Source: Clostridiales bacterium (GTDB taxonomy: Bacteria > Bacillota > Clostridia > Monoglobales > Monoglobaceae). Taken from it: 25,767 nucleotides of DNA. The notes under the pieces are model-generated. The model was not told the DNA's origin and searched no databases. It worked only from the letters and a program-made list of their open reading frames with translations. The stretch lies in assembly GCA_019419865.1 (NCBI GenBank), contig JAHZIG010000033.1, positions 1 to 25,767 of the forward strand, read 5' to 3'. The translations under genes were made by a program, and so were the position numbers. Positions 8,701 through 16,644 of this stretch are shown piece after piece. The first letter of the stretch is position 1, and each line of letters starts with the position of its first letter.

Positions 8701-11700
8701 CACAACGCTGTTGTCGTCGCCGTCTACTTCGTTATAATCGTAACTTTCGGTATAGACTACGCTATTCGACGGATTTTTTACCGTGAGATTGGTTTTTCTG
8801 CTTCGTTCATCATATGTATAATTATACACGTTACCGTTGCCGTCTGTCAAGGAAATTATTCTGCCCATAGAGTCGTAGTCATAGCTTACCAGATTATACG
8901 TCGCTCCGCTTTCCTTGATATTTTCGAGCAGACCGAGCTTATCATAGTTATATTCCATCTTATTTCCGTTTCCATCGGTCGTCGTTATTTTATTCGCGGA
9001 TATTGTGCCGTCCGCGTTTGGAACCGGATATTCGTTTGCAACCTCGCTTCCGTCGGGGTTTATCGTCTCTACGGCTCTGTCCATGCAGTCGTATACGGTC
9101 TGGGTAGCGTTACCGTTTGGATCGATAGTTTTTATAAGGCGACCCATACCGTCGTATTCATACTGCGTAACGCTCGAGCCGGTCGTTTGTTTGGTTATGA
9201 GCGCGTTATTTTGGTACTCGTAGTTTGTGACAAGCGTTTCGTTTGAGTTTACGTTTGCGTATTGAGTTGTTACAGTCGGATTCTGCGAGTTTGCATTTGC
9301 GTATGTATACGTTGTTTTAGAAACAAGGTTGTTGTTCTCATACTTTCTTGTCTCGCTTACCGCCTTGCCGTTAGACGTTAGTATATTCTCGGTTTTCAGA
9401 GTCGTGGACGAATCCCTCTTATTTTCGGTAGTAAGCGGAAGATGATATGTATCGTCGTAGGTATACGTCGTCTTATATTCCACGTTCGTCTCGTCGCCCT
9501 CCGCTTTAGCGCTCCAGCTTTCCATCAGGTCGCCGTATTCGTTATATTTATAGAGCTGGGTTGTTGAAACAGAATCGCCTTCGTCGTTATACACGGTTGT
9601 TTTTACCGAAGACGGATATGTTCGTTTGTAGTACGAACCGTACTCTACCTTGTTTAAAGTGTTATCCTTATCGCCGCCCAAGTACGTCGTCTCGGAGGTT
9701 TTAACACGAAAACCTCCGCTACTTGCCGGACGGCTCATGTCGTCGCTGGTCTCGTCGCTTCTTGTGTAATAATATTCAATCGATACGCCGTCGGAGTTGG
9801 TTTCTGTCACGCTGTAGTCGCCATGCAGCAAATAATTATTATAGTAGCTGTAGCTTATATTATTATATTCATCTCCTGTTTCGGATATATCCTTTCTGTT
9901 TGTAACTCTGAAATACTGGTTTGTATTGTCATTATAATATGTTCCGAGAAATCCGGAGTTTATTTCATATGAGTATATCGTTTTGGCTCCCGTCGGATAG
10001 ATTATCTCCGAAATAGGATAATAATGCTGATAATTCTCCCATACGCTAGAATTAGTCGAAAACGGATTGTATGAAAACGCAAGCGACTGATTTTGCATAT
10101 ATTTAAACGTCGTTTTACTTCCGTCTCTTTCAGTTATTGAGTCCAAAATCTGGAAGTAGAGGTAATGACCCTCGTTTTTGGGATCGTTATCGTTCTTCAC
10201 CTTTTTTATCTTATACGTCAACGTCGACGCTTCGGTCTCAGTATCGGCGGCGGGCAGCGTTACGATAATTTCATGGTACTCGCCAGTATAACATTCGGAC
10301 GATACCGCCGCCTCGCTTTTTCTCGCGGTTCTTTCTATAACGGTCTCGCGGCCGCACGTATCGGTTATTGTGACCTTATTATATTTTTCATATATACGGG
10401 CGTGATCGACTGAGCCATCACTCTGCTCCGTTCCAGTCTTTTCATACTTATATGTAATTTTATCGCCGAAACGGTTTTCGGTTTTCATAAGTATGCCGTC
10501 TTTATCAAAGTATTCCTTGGTTCCATCCTTATATTCGAGCCGATACGCCGATGTTAATCCTCCGTACGAATACGACTTATCTTTAAACATACTATGTTGT
10601 TTAGGCGAGTTAGAACGGTAGTTAAGCGTTATCTCCGTTTCGCTCGAATCTTCGATATCATGTTTATACATAGTATATCTCGCGCCGTCGGACGTAATCA
10701 CTTGAGATTCTGTATAAAGCCAGCTTACGTCTATCACCTTTATATAGCTGAAATTAAAGCTCCAGCCAACGGCAAACTCCATCAAAGGGGTGTATGAACG
10801 GTCGAACCACATTCCGGGCGTTAAATCCCAACCGGTTGAGTATATGTACCCGCCGGAAGAATAGGTAGAGTCGTATCTCGCTCCGATATTCAAATTCAGA
10901 CCGTTTGCGCCGGGCAGAGAAATATTGTCAGTATTATAGCCTACCGAGCCCGTGGAAGTGTTGATCATTTCGTTTCCTCTCGACTTATAATCAAAAGGAG
11001 CCATAGGGTACTTACTTTGGTCGTAATAGTCTTCCGCAGTCGCCAGCGTTTCTATATCGCTGCCTATTAGACTTAAAATATTTATAATTTGTTCCTCGCT
11101 TAGCTCTGTAACAGAAAATATATCGTCAATATCCAAATAATTTCTTATATCGCCGCCGCCAAGCTCTCTTATTATCAGGTATGCGGTTAAGATCGAATCG
11201 GCGCTATACCCTTCGGACAACAGAGTTTTACATATCTCGTCGTTTTCGATCCCGAGACTTGGATACTTATATGTATAGTTTCCAAATGTTTTAAGCTGCG
11301 TTTCCAAATCCTCCTGATTTTCATAAAACGCAGACATACTTATATACTGCTGGGCGGTTATACCCGCGAACTGTATCAGCGGAGCTATGTCAATGATCTG
11401 CTGAACGCTAAAACCCGCATTCGCACAGTCTAAAACGACGCTTTCATTTAGGGTGTAAACCTCCAAAAGCTCCGCTTTTTCCTCGTCGCTCAAATCGTAA
11501 TATGCCGACGTCGCCTCCAACTCCTCTTCCAAACCGTCTTCCGATCCTTCTGCATCTGAAACTTCGCCCTGCTCCAAATCGGAAGTAGGCGCCGCTGTTT
11601 CAGTCGGCGGCTCGGCTGCGGTTTCGTTTTCGTTAGAAGACTCGACTTCTCCCGCCGGTTCAGAGTCTTCCGCTTCGCCGTCTTCAGGCATGGTTGCGGT

Positions 11701-11973
11701 TTCGTCCGATTCCGTCTCTTCTGCCGGCGCGGCGGGTTCGGTATTCGTCTGCTCTTCATTTGCGGCGTCTGCAGCGTCTTCGGTCGCGGCGTTTTCGACC
11801 GCGTCTTCTGTTTCTATGTTCTCCTGCGTACTTTCGCCGACTGTTTCCGACTGCTGAATATCGATTTGATCAATCGAAGCGTCGTCGCCCACCGCCGACG
11901 CGTTTGTGTATACAAAAGTACTGAATATCATAACCAGCGCTATAACATAACTTACAAGTCTTTTCTTATACAT
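5800..11973 (-). CDS. Complete secreted Rhs/YD-repeat toxin (WapA-like) with M91-like metallopeptidase tip
   Basis: The protein has 2057 residues, with start ATG 11973 behind AAGGAGG. In order it has: a signal peptide (about 1-27, ending NASA); an acidic Glu/Thr/Ala-rich region (to about 155); a helical region (about 160-310); an Rhs N-terminal core (SRGNEMINTSTGSVGYNT); long YD repeats; the closing RNRYYDPGTGRFTSEDP...DPSGLT; and a 221-residue tip (1837-2057). The tip carries HEMIH (H1965, E1966, H1969), then EEFE near 2008-2011 and ITENALRVERG, the layout of M91 (NleD-type) zinc peptidases. Rhs shells are known to encapsulate and deliver a C-terminal toxin. Sec export matches Bacillus WapA rather than T6SS Rhs. 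No LPXTG motif was seen. The gene is 15 bp downstream of the propeller gene and 5 bp upstream of the SLH-like gene. Target substrates are unknown. Confidence 0.93.
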   Translation of the reverse strand: MYKKRLVSYVIALVMIFSTFVYTNASAVGDDASIDQIDIQQSETVGESTQENIETEDAVENAATEDAADAANEEQTNTEPAAPAEETESDETATMPEDGEAEDSEPAGEVESSNENETAAEPPTETAAPTSDLEQGEVSDAEGSEDGLEEELEATSAYYDLSDEEKAELLEVYTLNESVVLDCANAGFSVQQIIDIAPLIQFAGITAQQYISMSAFYENQEDLETQLKTFGNYTYKYPSLGIENDEICKTLLSEGYSADSILTAYLIIRELGGGDIRNYLDIDDIFSVTELSEEQIINILSLIGSDIETLATAEDYYDQSKYPMAPFDYKSRGNEMINTSTGSVGYNTDNISLPGANGLNLNIGARYDSTYSSGGYIYSTGWDLTPGMWFDRSYTPLMEFAVGWSFNFSYIKVIDVSWLYTESQVITSDGARYTMYKHDIEDSSETEITLNYRSNSPKQHSMFKDKSYSYGGLTSAYRLEYKDGTKEYFDKDGILMKTENRFGDKITYKYEKTGTEQSDGSVDHARIYEKYNKVTITDTCGRETVIERTARKSEAAVSSECYTGEYHEIIVTLPAADTETEASTLTYKIKKVKNDNDPKNEGHYLYFQILDSITERDGSKTTFKYMQNQSLAFSYNPFSTNSSVWENYQHYYPISEIIYPTGAKTIYSYEINSGFLGTYYNDNTNQYFRVTNRKDISETGDEYNNISYSYYNNYLLHGDYSVTETNSDGVSIEYYYTRSDETSDDMSRPASSGGFRVKTSETTYLGGDKDNTLNKVEYGSYYKRTYPSSVKTTVYNDEGDSVSTTQLYKYNEYGDLMESWSAKAEGDETNVEYKTTYTYDDTYHLPLTTENKRDSSTTLKTENILTSNGKAVSETRKYENNNLVSKTTYTYANANSQNPTVTTQYANVNSNETLVTNYEYQNNALITKQTTGSSVTQYEYDGMGRLIKTIDPNGNATQTVYDCMDRAVETINPDGSEVANEYPVPNADGTISANKITTTDGNGNKMEYNYDKLGLLENIKESGATYNLVSYDYDSMGRIISLTDGNGNVYNYTYDERSRKTNLTVKNPSNSVVYTESYDYNEVDGDDNSVVTTSTGSNDFVVSAQYTNKYGELVKETSGTGEDMSTTQYAYNYVGDKISEISPKGKTVSEITNLSDNGAGTRVVTTDYYDNQTIVKYDMLGRVIETQDGNGNKVYSTYNSQGLLSSETRKIDGNDSVKTYVYDNNGNVKQESVTSNKIGETAAVNTNYYDYDSMNRLIKTNTDEPGETLYEYDDNGNITKMTTGAVNGTGGVSTTYEYDSQNRLVKTTDPMGYTETYTYDNNSNMTNMVDKNGVSVTTTYNGINSPVTETRVNSDGMHMKLYTYYSGTSMVEKVATSIPNNFNLVYQMEYEYDTRGLITKTTSTANEGTECAYEYDEDGNQTGVYVKYDGGTVENLKNTYNYIGQLTEVKDERDNKVLAEYTYDNAGNLVQKKGDGQKTLYSYNESNQLETISNMSLANEESGAYGCYSRYSYEYSLDGSRVKETDIVGNTTEYSYDKAGRLTKENVTEGVNTSWTEYTYDARGNRVSKYTSADDITVDYTYDLNNRLYEETWIEEYYDGSTYYDVNHWRSYTYDNNGNMLSKTEEKAEFPRVGDDVATITEVEQCKTENYTYYPDNMMKTYSEYDYKTGESETASYRYDAMGRRVDKHVGNIYTEYIWSGDQIVGEVADGYWKNYYRGLGGEILSNRNGQTYAYDGHGDVVSLNEQSGINLAFIDTYEYDAFGNETLENEKSEYNPFRYNGQYYDEETGFIYLRNRYYDPGTGRFTSEDPVKDGFNWYVYCANNPIAFVDPSGLTIILQGTAEEKMESFAELQMLTNDELYMDPETGVVTIVENGNIMNAEYDLVAGTELVASLINDEEFECVIVRNMTDENGNKYGSQTFNYRGSYSSVVTINDDEVNEKVLTVSATGERKWEQIPDYIKLGHEMIHAFRFMNDETNYGSFGFRYYVDENYEPQYERSSSLYINDEEFEVVGLTYFNNVPVRPENIITAKAGAITENALRVERGLPIRIAYGTRM
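8012..8223 (-). repeat. 212-bp rhs block shared by all three copies (complete gene)
   Basis: This is the counterpart of 4411-4622 and 792-1003. At diagnostic sites it agrees sometimes with one downstream copy and sometimes with the other. For example it has CGGGTCGG as in copy B but GTCGTACTTACG and CAGAGTC closer to copy A. Such a mosaic suggests gene conversion. Confidence 0.88.
9194..9257 (-). repeat. 64-bp exact match to the truncation seam of the third copy
   Basis: The bases are identical by eye to 1299-1362 and lie within the YD-repeat coding region of the complete rhs gene. Similarity stops at both ends of the segment. Confidence 0.88.
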
Positions 11974-11988
11974 TAGCTTTTCTCCTCC

Positions 11989-14900
11989 TTAATAATTAAC
12001 TTCTTCTTTGCCGGTATTTTCCGAAACCGGAACCGCGTCGATCGCAGCCGGGCTTATCTGATTATTTACGGTATCGCTATTTTGAGAAACGGAATTTGAG
12101 CGATCTTCCTGTTCCTCGCCGACTCCGTTATACATACGCATAGGCTCGTTTCTGTATACTCCAAGCGCTCCGTATTCGTTTGAACCAAACGTCCATACGC
12201 GATTATCATCATCGACAACCGTCGTATATTCGTAGCCGCCGACAACCTCTTTAGCGTTTGTTATACCCATAACCTGTCCGGGTATATTGGTCGCTCCCAG
12301 CGTTCTGCCGAGCTGATTCTTTGAGTTATTCCCCCATGTCCAAAGAGTTCCGTCCGACTTAACGGCCATTGCGTGGTCGTGTCCGACGCCGACGCTTACG
12401 ACGTTAGAAAGTCCGCTGATCTTTTTGGGCGCTTCCACTTTATCGCTCGTATAACCGAGTCCAAGCTGACCCATAGAATTTTTACCCCACGAATATACGT
12501 TTCTATAATTTGTAAGTCCAATACAGAAATACGGACCCGCCTTTATCTCCGTGAAGTATTCGTCGCTAAATCCTTTAAACATATCATATACTGCGCCGCT
12601 GGTCAGACCGCTTGCCAGCTGTCCATATTCGTTGTCTCCCCAAAGCGCAACAGCACGCTGTTCTAAGGCGACGACAAAATCATAACCCGCGTCTAAATAA
12701 TCATATTCAACTCTTGAAACCATTACTTCGTCTGTGGTAACGCTTGAATTATTTGTATAACCGTTGCCCATAGCGTAGACGTAATAGTCGTCGAATACGA
12801 CCGAGCCGCCGCCATCATATTTCAGTTCTTTAAAAGAACCAACAGTAAATTCGGCCCCAGCAGCGATAGCGTACAATTCATGGTCTTGATATTCATCGCC
12901 ATCCGTCTCGTCTATCATCAACTTAGAAGAAAAGGCGGTTATCGTAGGGAACTTAACTTTCCCACCCGTATAATCGCCCTCAGGCGCTTCATCATTTTCT
13001 CCTAAGCTTCTTCCCATCGGAAAGTTGGAGTTACTTCCCCATCCGTATACGTATGTTTCAGGCATAACGGCGTATACCGCCAAATTATGATTTTTACCAC
13101 GTTCAACCATATCAGCGGATAATAAAGTGCCATTTGTTTCTTTAGCGTTGACAGGATACGAATAAGTCTCTTCATCATCAACGCCCGTGCCAAAATATCC
13201 GGTTCCCCATTGTAGAACTTTTCTATCTGAATCTACCGCCAAAGTTTGAGTCCTCTTAGAATCGATATCTATTACCTTCAAATCTGAAAGAGCCACCGGT
13301 TCGTCCGTTATTTTACTCGTATTAATCTCGAATCCCTGGCTATATGTATTTACTCCCCATTTATACAGCTCGCCGTCGTCCGTCTTGGCGACTATTATAT
13401 CCTCTACGTCGAGCTCGGCTATATCTGAGACATTATTTACCGCTTTAAACGTATATTCGTTTTCAATTCCCATATATCCCGTTTGATATGCCTGCCCGTT
13501 TTTCACATATATCGACGTATAACCGCCCGCCTTAGCGATCGAGGGGTTTGAAACTCCCGTTATCTTATACGGAGCATCCTGATATGTTATATTTTCAGGC
13601 AGACCGAGCTGTCCGTACGAGTTAGATCCCCATACGTACATATTTCCGCTGTCGTCCACTGCGACGGAGTGAGCATATCCGCTGGAAATAGATTTTACAT
13701 TAGTCATTATGTCCGTAAAAACTCTGTAATAACTGACGCTGGTTCCTATCCCCAACGCTCCCTGAGCGTTATTGCCGCAGCCTTTAAGCGATCCCGCGCC
13801 GTCGATGATATAGCTTTGGTATTTACCCGCCTCTATATCGACTGCGTTCTCCGCGACCCTATCAAATCTGCGTTTTGTGCTCGTGGAATTATTACCAAGC
13901 TGACCGTAGCTGTTGTTACCGCTTGTCCAAACGCTCGCGTCGCGTTTAAGAATTATCGTATGCGATTCTCCGCCCGCGACTTTTAATACGTTTTCAGCAA
14001 CCAAAGCCGGAGTGTTTAAATTACTCGTACTACCGTTGCCAAGTTGGCTATTGCCGTTTCTTCCCCAAGCGTAAAGGTTATACTTATCGGTTATAACATA
14101 GCTCATATCGCCGGCGGCGGCTATGCTGCGTACTGTTTCGCCGTTTTCCTCCCAAGGAGTTTGAACTTCTACAAAAAGATCCGAGGAGTTGTTTGTGCCG
14201 TCGCCAAGCTGACCGTATGTATTGTCGCCTTTAGCCAGCAATACGCCGTTTGAATAATTCAAGATATGTTTGTTTCCAACCGCGAGCGTATCTCCCGAAC
14301 TATACATTCTTTCGTCGCTCAAAAAGTACGTAGCCGCAAGCCTTGATTTTGTCAGCCCGTCGCTGTAAGTATCCGATGTAAGAACAAAAATTTGGTCGTT
14401 GTATAAGGTAAACGCTTGATCATTTATTTCTAAATCGGGCAGTTTATCTGGAAGAACAACCCAAGAATCTTCAGCCGGGATATATACGTATCGTACCTTG
14501 CTATTCGCGTCGTTATCTCCGCCGTATTCAATGCAAAGCAAAATATCGTCGACGGTCGCAAGTTCATATTGGCCAACGCTTGAATCGTCTATTACATAAT
14601 TAGGACGCGGCTGACACTCCTTCCAGCTTAGATCCGCCGTATTAAGTTCATATGTTTTATTTCCTTGAGATAGATTTTTAGACGTGTAATAAATTTTGTC
14701 GCCCACAGCTGAGGCTGTGTAGTATCCATTTTGCAGAAAATCATCGTCAGCGTACGACCATGAATTTGAAACCGTATCATAAATAACTATTTCAACCCAA
14801 GACGCGCTTGAACGAACGCCCGCGCAATAAATTTTGCCGCCTACAGCCGTCGCTTCGACATTAGTCAAAGAGTTCGGCATATCCGCGGCGGTTCCCCAAG

Positions 14901-15300
14901 TATTGTTGGTTGTATTAAACGTATCGACTCTTTTGGTTATATCGTTATCGATTTCCATTCCGCCGCCAATCACATAAATTATTCCGTTAGCTTCGGCCAG
15001 CCCAAATCCCGTTCTTCCAACCGGCATAGCCTCAGCCGTAAACCATTCCTCGTTAGTGACGTCATAAATAAGAGTCGCATCCGTTCCGAAACAATATATT
15101 TTACCTTCCGCTCCGATTATTTGCGCTCCATATCCAACTACGCTCTGTACGGTTCGCGTATTGATCGTAACCGGTTCTTCCAAAAATATATTTGATATTT
15201 CATCGGCTAAGGTTTCGTTTTCGCTTGCATAAACATAGTTGAAATTTAAGACCCCTAATAAAATCGTAAGAATCATAAAAAGACCTAACGCTTTTTTCAT
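11989..15300 (-). CDS. Secreted kelch/RCC1 beta-propeller protein
   Basis: The protein has 1103 residues. The start is ATG 15300, with AGGGGG seven bases ahead. The signal peptide is MKKALGLFMILTILLGVLNFNYVYA. Residues about 55-330 are kelch-type repeats (GKIYCFG, IIYVIGGG, GKIYCAGV, DKIYYTSK). From about 340 to 1055 RCC1-type repeats follow, with nine visible QLG/ALG-style motifs (TYGQLGDG, SYGQLGNN, SMGQLGLG, EYGALGV) and repeated YAWG/YVWG strands. The C-terminal tail is Ser/Asn/Glu-rich with no sorting signal. Both repeat families form beta-propellers that bind proteins or glycans; the length would allow one kelch and about two RCC1 propellers. It is the first gene of the Rhs operon. Its function is unknown; an adhesin, a receptor-binding partner or an Rhs accessory factor are possibilities. 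Confidence 0.88.
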   Translation of the reverse strand: MKKALGLFMILTILLGVLNFNYVYASENETLADEISNIFLEEPVTINTRTVQSVVGYGAQIIGAEGKIYCFGTDATLIYDVTNEEWFTAEAMPVGRTGFGLAEANGIIYVIGGGMEIDNDITKRVDTFNTTNNTWGTAADMPNSLTNVEATAVGGKIYCAGVRSSASWVEIVIYDTVSNSWSYADDDFLQNGYYTASAVGDKIYYTSKNLSQGNKTYELNTADLSWKECQPRPNYVIDDSSVGQYELATVDDILLCIEYGGDNDANSKVRYVYIPAEDSWVVLPDKLPDLEINDQAFTLYNDQIFVLTSDTYSDGLTKSRLAATYFLSDERMYSSGDTLAVGNKHILNYSNGVLLAKGDNTYGQLGDGTNNSSDLFVEVQTPWEENGETVRSIAAAGDMSYVITDKYNLYAWGRNGNSQLGNGSTSNLNTPALVAENVLKVAGGESHTIILKRDASVWTSGNNSYGQLGNNSTSTKRRFDRVAENAVDIEAGKYQSYIIDGAGSLKGCGNNAQGALGIGTSVSYYRVFTDIMTNVKSISSGYAHSVAVDDSGNMYVWGSNSYGQLGLPENITYQDAPYKITGVSNPSIAKAGGYTSIYVKNGQAYQTGYMGIENEYTFKAVNNVSDIAELDVEDIIVAKTDDGELYKWGVNTYSQGFEINTSKITDEPVALSDLKVIDIDSKRTQTLAVDSDRKVLQWGTGYFGTGVDDEETYSYPVNAKETNGTLLSADMVERGKNHNLAVYAVMPETYVYGWGSNSNFPMGRSLGENDEAPEGDYTGGKVKFPTITAFSSKLMIDETDGDEYQDHELYAIAAGAEFTVGSFKELKYDGGGSVVFDDYYVYAMGNGYTNNSSVTTDEVMVSRVEYDYLDAGYDFVVALEQRAVALWGDNEYGQLASGLTSGAVYDMFKGFSDEYFTEIKAGPYFCIGLTNYRNVYSWGKNSMGQLGLGYTSDKVEAPKKISGLSNVVSVGVGHDHAMAVKSDGTLWTWGNNSKNQLGRTLGATNIPGQVMGITNAKEVVGGYEYTTVVDDDNRVWTFGSNEYGALGVYRNEPMRMYNGVGEEQEDRSNSVSQNSDTVNNQISPAAIDAVPVSENTGKEEVNY

Positions 15301-15412
15301 TTGTAATTCCCCCTAAAAATTTGTATTAAAATCAGACAACAAAAAATACTTGAAATACTTACCTCCTTTTTTATTTTTCCAATACATTTATGATAACATA
15401 AAAACCACGCAA

Positions 15413-15441
15413 AATATACGTTAATTTGTTACAAATTTTAA
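15413..15441 (-). promoter_or_regulatory. Candidate promoter of the propeller-Rhs operon
   Basis: On the minus strand a weak -35 (TTAAAA, 15441-15436) and -10 (TATATT, 15418-15413) are 17 bp apart. That would give a leader of roughly 105 nt before ATG 15300. The region is so AT-rich that chance matches are likely. The overlap with a dyad is the main reason for preferring this site. Confidence 0.35.
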
Positions 15442-15443
15442 CG
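15419..15443. promoter_or_regulatory. Operator-like dyad overlapping the candidate Rhs promoter
   Basis: The arms CGTTAA/TTAACG enclose inner arms TTTGT/ACAAA around a single base, with a 2-nt asymmetry. The dyad fills the spacer and overlaps the -35 of the candidate promoter, where a repressor would act. No matching regulator gene is in the window. Confidence 0.4.
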
Positions 15444-16012
15444 TTTATTTTTGTTTAATAGTAACATATTTTCATACATTTCCATTAATTTATTTTATCT
15501 ATTTTTACTGAATAATATACCAATATACCATATTATTTAATATTTATTTATACTATCATATTATATTTTAGGGAACTGTAATAACATTAACGGAGATGGT
15601 TTTATTTTGTAAATATATCATTGTAGAAAAGCAATCTGCGCCTCGTTTTACGTAAAAGCTTTCAAGTATTTTTTTACGCCATTTTTGACGCCATTTTAAT
15701 GAATAAATATATATATTTATGTAAGCAACGCCTTAATAACCCATCAGACTCAAAGTGACGAAAACAACGTTTTTACGGCGTTTGTAGTGTTTTAGCAGTT
15801 AGTGTGGCGTTGTCGGAATAAAATTTTATTTAAATTTTACAACATTATTCATAACAAATATTTGAAATAATCGATCCGCGTTTTTGATGCGTTTCTAAAT
15901 CTTAAATATCTTATCCATTACGCCTACGCCGACCTAAACGACCATTTTACAGCGCGTAAAACTTAACGTTCCGCATAAGAAACATACTTTGTCCGAATAT
16001 TCTTATTAGCTC

Positions 16013-16041
16013 TTGAAATATCGGCTATTCTCTGGTATAAT
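16013..16041 (+). promoter_or_regulatory. Sigma-A-type promoter for the small membrane protein gene
   Basis: TTGAAA (16013-16018) and TATAAT (16036-16041) are exactly 17 bp apart, close to consensus. The predicted transcript would begin near 16048, giving a leader of about 48 nt before ATG 16096. Confidence 0.85.
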
Positions 16042-16095
16042 TAAAATAATTATTTTTTATCAAGCAAAAGCCAAACGGCTGAATCGGAGGCAAAA

Positions 16096-16521
16096 ATGAA
16101 TTTTAAATATAAATCAAATCTATACGTATACTTAATAATAAGCGCCGTTATCTATTTTTTATACGGATCTGCGAAGGAACTGCTTTACACGGATGGCGTT
16201 CCGCCGGGCTGGCTCAAGGCTATCTACTTCGGCGCCGCGTTCTTTGTGCTTATCTTCGCGTATTATAAGATTGCCAGAAAAAGCGATAAATATATCAAGG
16301 AAAATCATCCAAACCTTTACGAAAGGTATTACAATATCCTGACTACCGACAAAAACAACAACAAGATCAAGGACATAAAGCGCCCAATCTACATAGGTCT
16401 TCAAACCGCGTTCAACACCGACTATATGGGCGACGCGAACGTAAAGAAGATCAGGCAGGAAGCAAAACTGTACATGGCCGCGCTTGTAATAATCATCATA
16501 CTCACGGTCACGCATCTTTGA
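16096..16521 (+). CDS. Small three-helix membrane protein, unknown function
   Basis: The protein has 141 residues; the family was not recognised. The start ATG is preceded by TCGGAGGC at good spacing. Three hydrophobic segments are visible: about 11-27 (VYLIISAVIYFLYG), 41-58 (AIYFGAAFFVLIFAYY) and 125-139 (LYMAALVIIIILTV). Between the second and third is a charged, probably cytoplasmic loop with a Lys/Asn-rich stretch (TTDKNNNKIKD) and DYMGDANVKKIRQEAKLY. It has its own promoter and terminator, so it is a single-gene transcript unrelated to the Rhs operon. Confidence 0.85.
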   Translation: MNFKYKSNLYVYLIISAVIYFLYGSAKELLYTDGVPPGWLKAIYFGAAFFVLIFAYYKIARKSDKYIKENHPNLYERYYNILTTDKNNNKIKDIKRPIYIGLQTAFNTDYMGDANVKKIRQEAKLYMAALVIIIILTVTHL

Positions 16522-16536
16522 TATCAAGCTAAAACT

Positions 16537-16566
16537 GCGGCCCGATCTTATATCGGCCGCTTTTTT
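16537..16566 (+). terminator. Rho-independent terminator
   Basis: The stem GCGGCC(C)GAT / ATCGGCCGC has one bulged C and a short loop, followed directly by six T. It lies 15 bp after the stop of the small membrane protein gene. Confidence 0.88.
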
Positions 16567-16644
16567 CATATATCTTTGCAAAATACCCAAACGGGCCGCG
16601 TCCGGCGCGGCTCTGTATCTCATTTATAAAAGGAGGCGACTATT

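Larger units (their letters stand above)
15301..16095. other. AT-rich divergent intergenic region, no gene seen
   Basis: About 0.8 kb separates the Rhs operon (left, minus) from the membrane-protein gene (right, plus). I found no credible coding frame. It holds a candidate minus-strand promoter with a dyad (15413-15443), an isolated GGAGGT on the minus strand (15366-15361) with no start codon at a useful distance, and a good plus-strand promoter (16013-16041). The rest is A/T runs with short ACGCCATTTT echoes near 15675-15700. Confidence 0.7.

Noticed and set aside
8458..9246. 262-codon plus-strand open frame inside the complete rhs gene
   Set aside because: It is the antisense of YD repeats, whose codon bias leaves the opposite strand open. 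There is no ribosome binding site and no recognisable motif.
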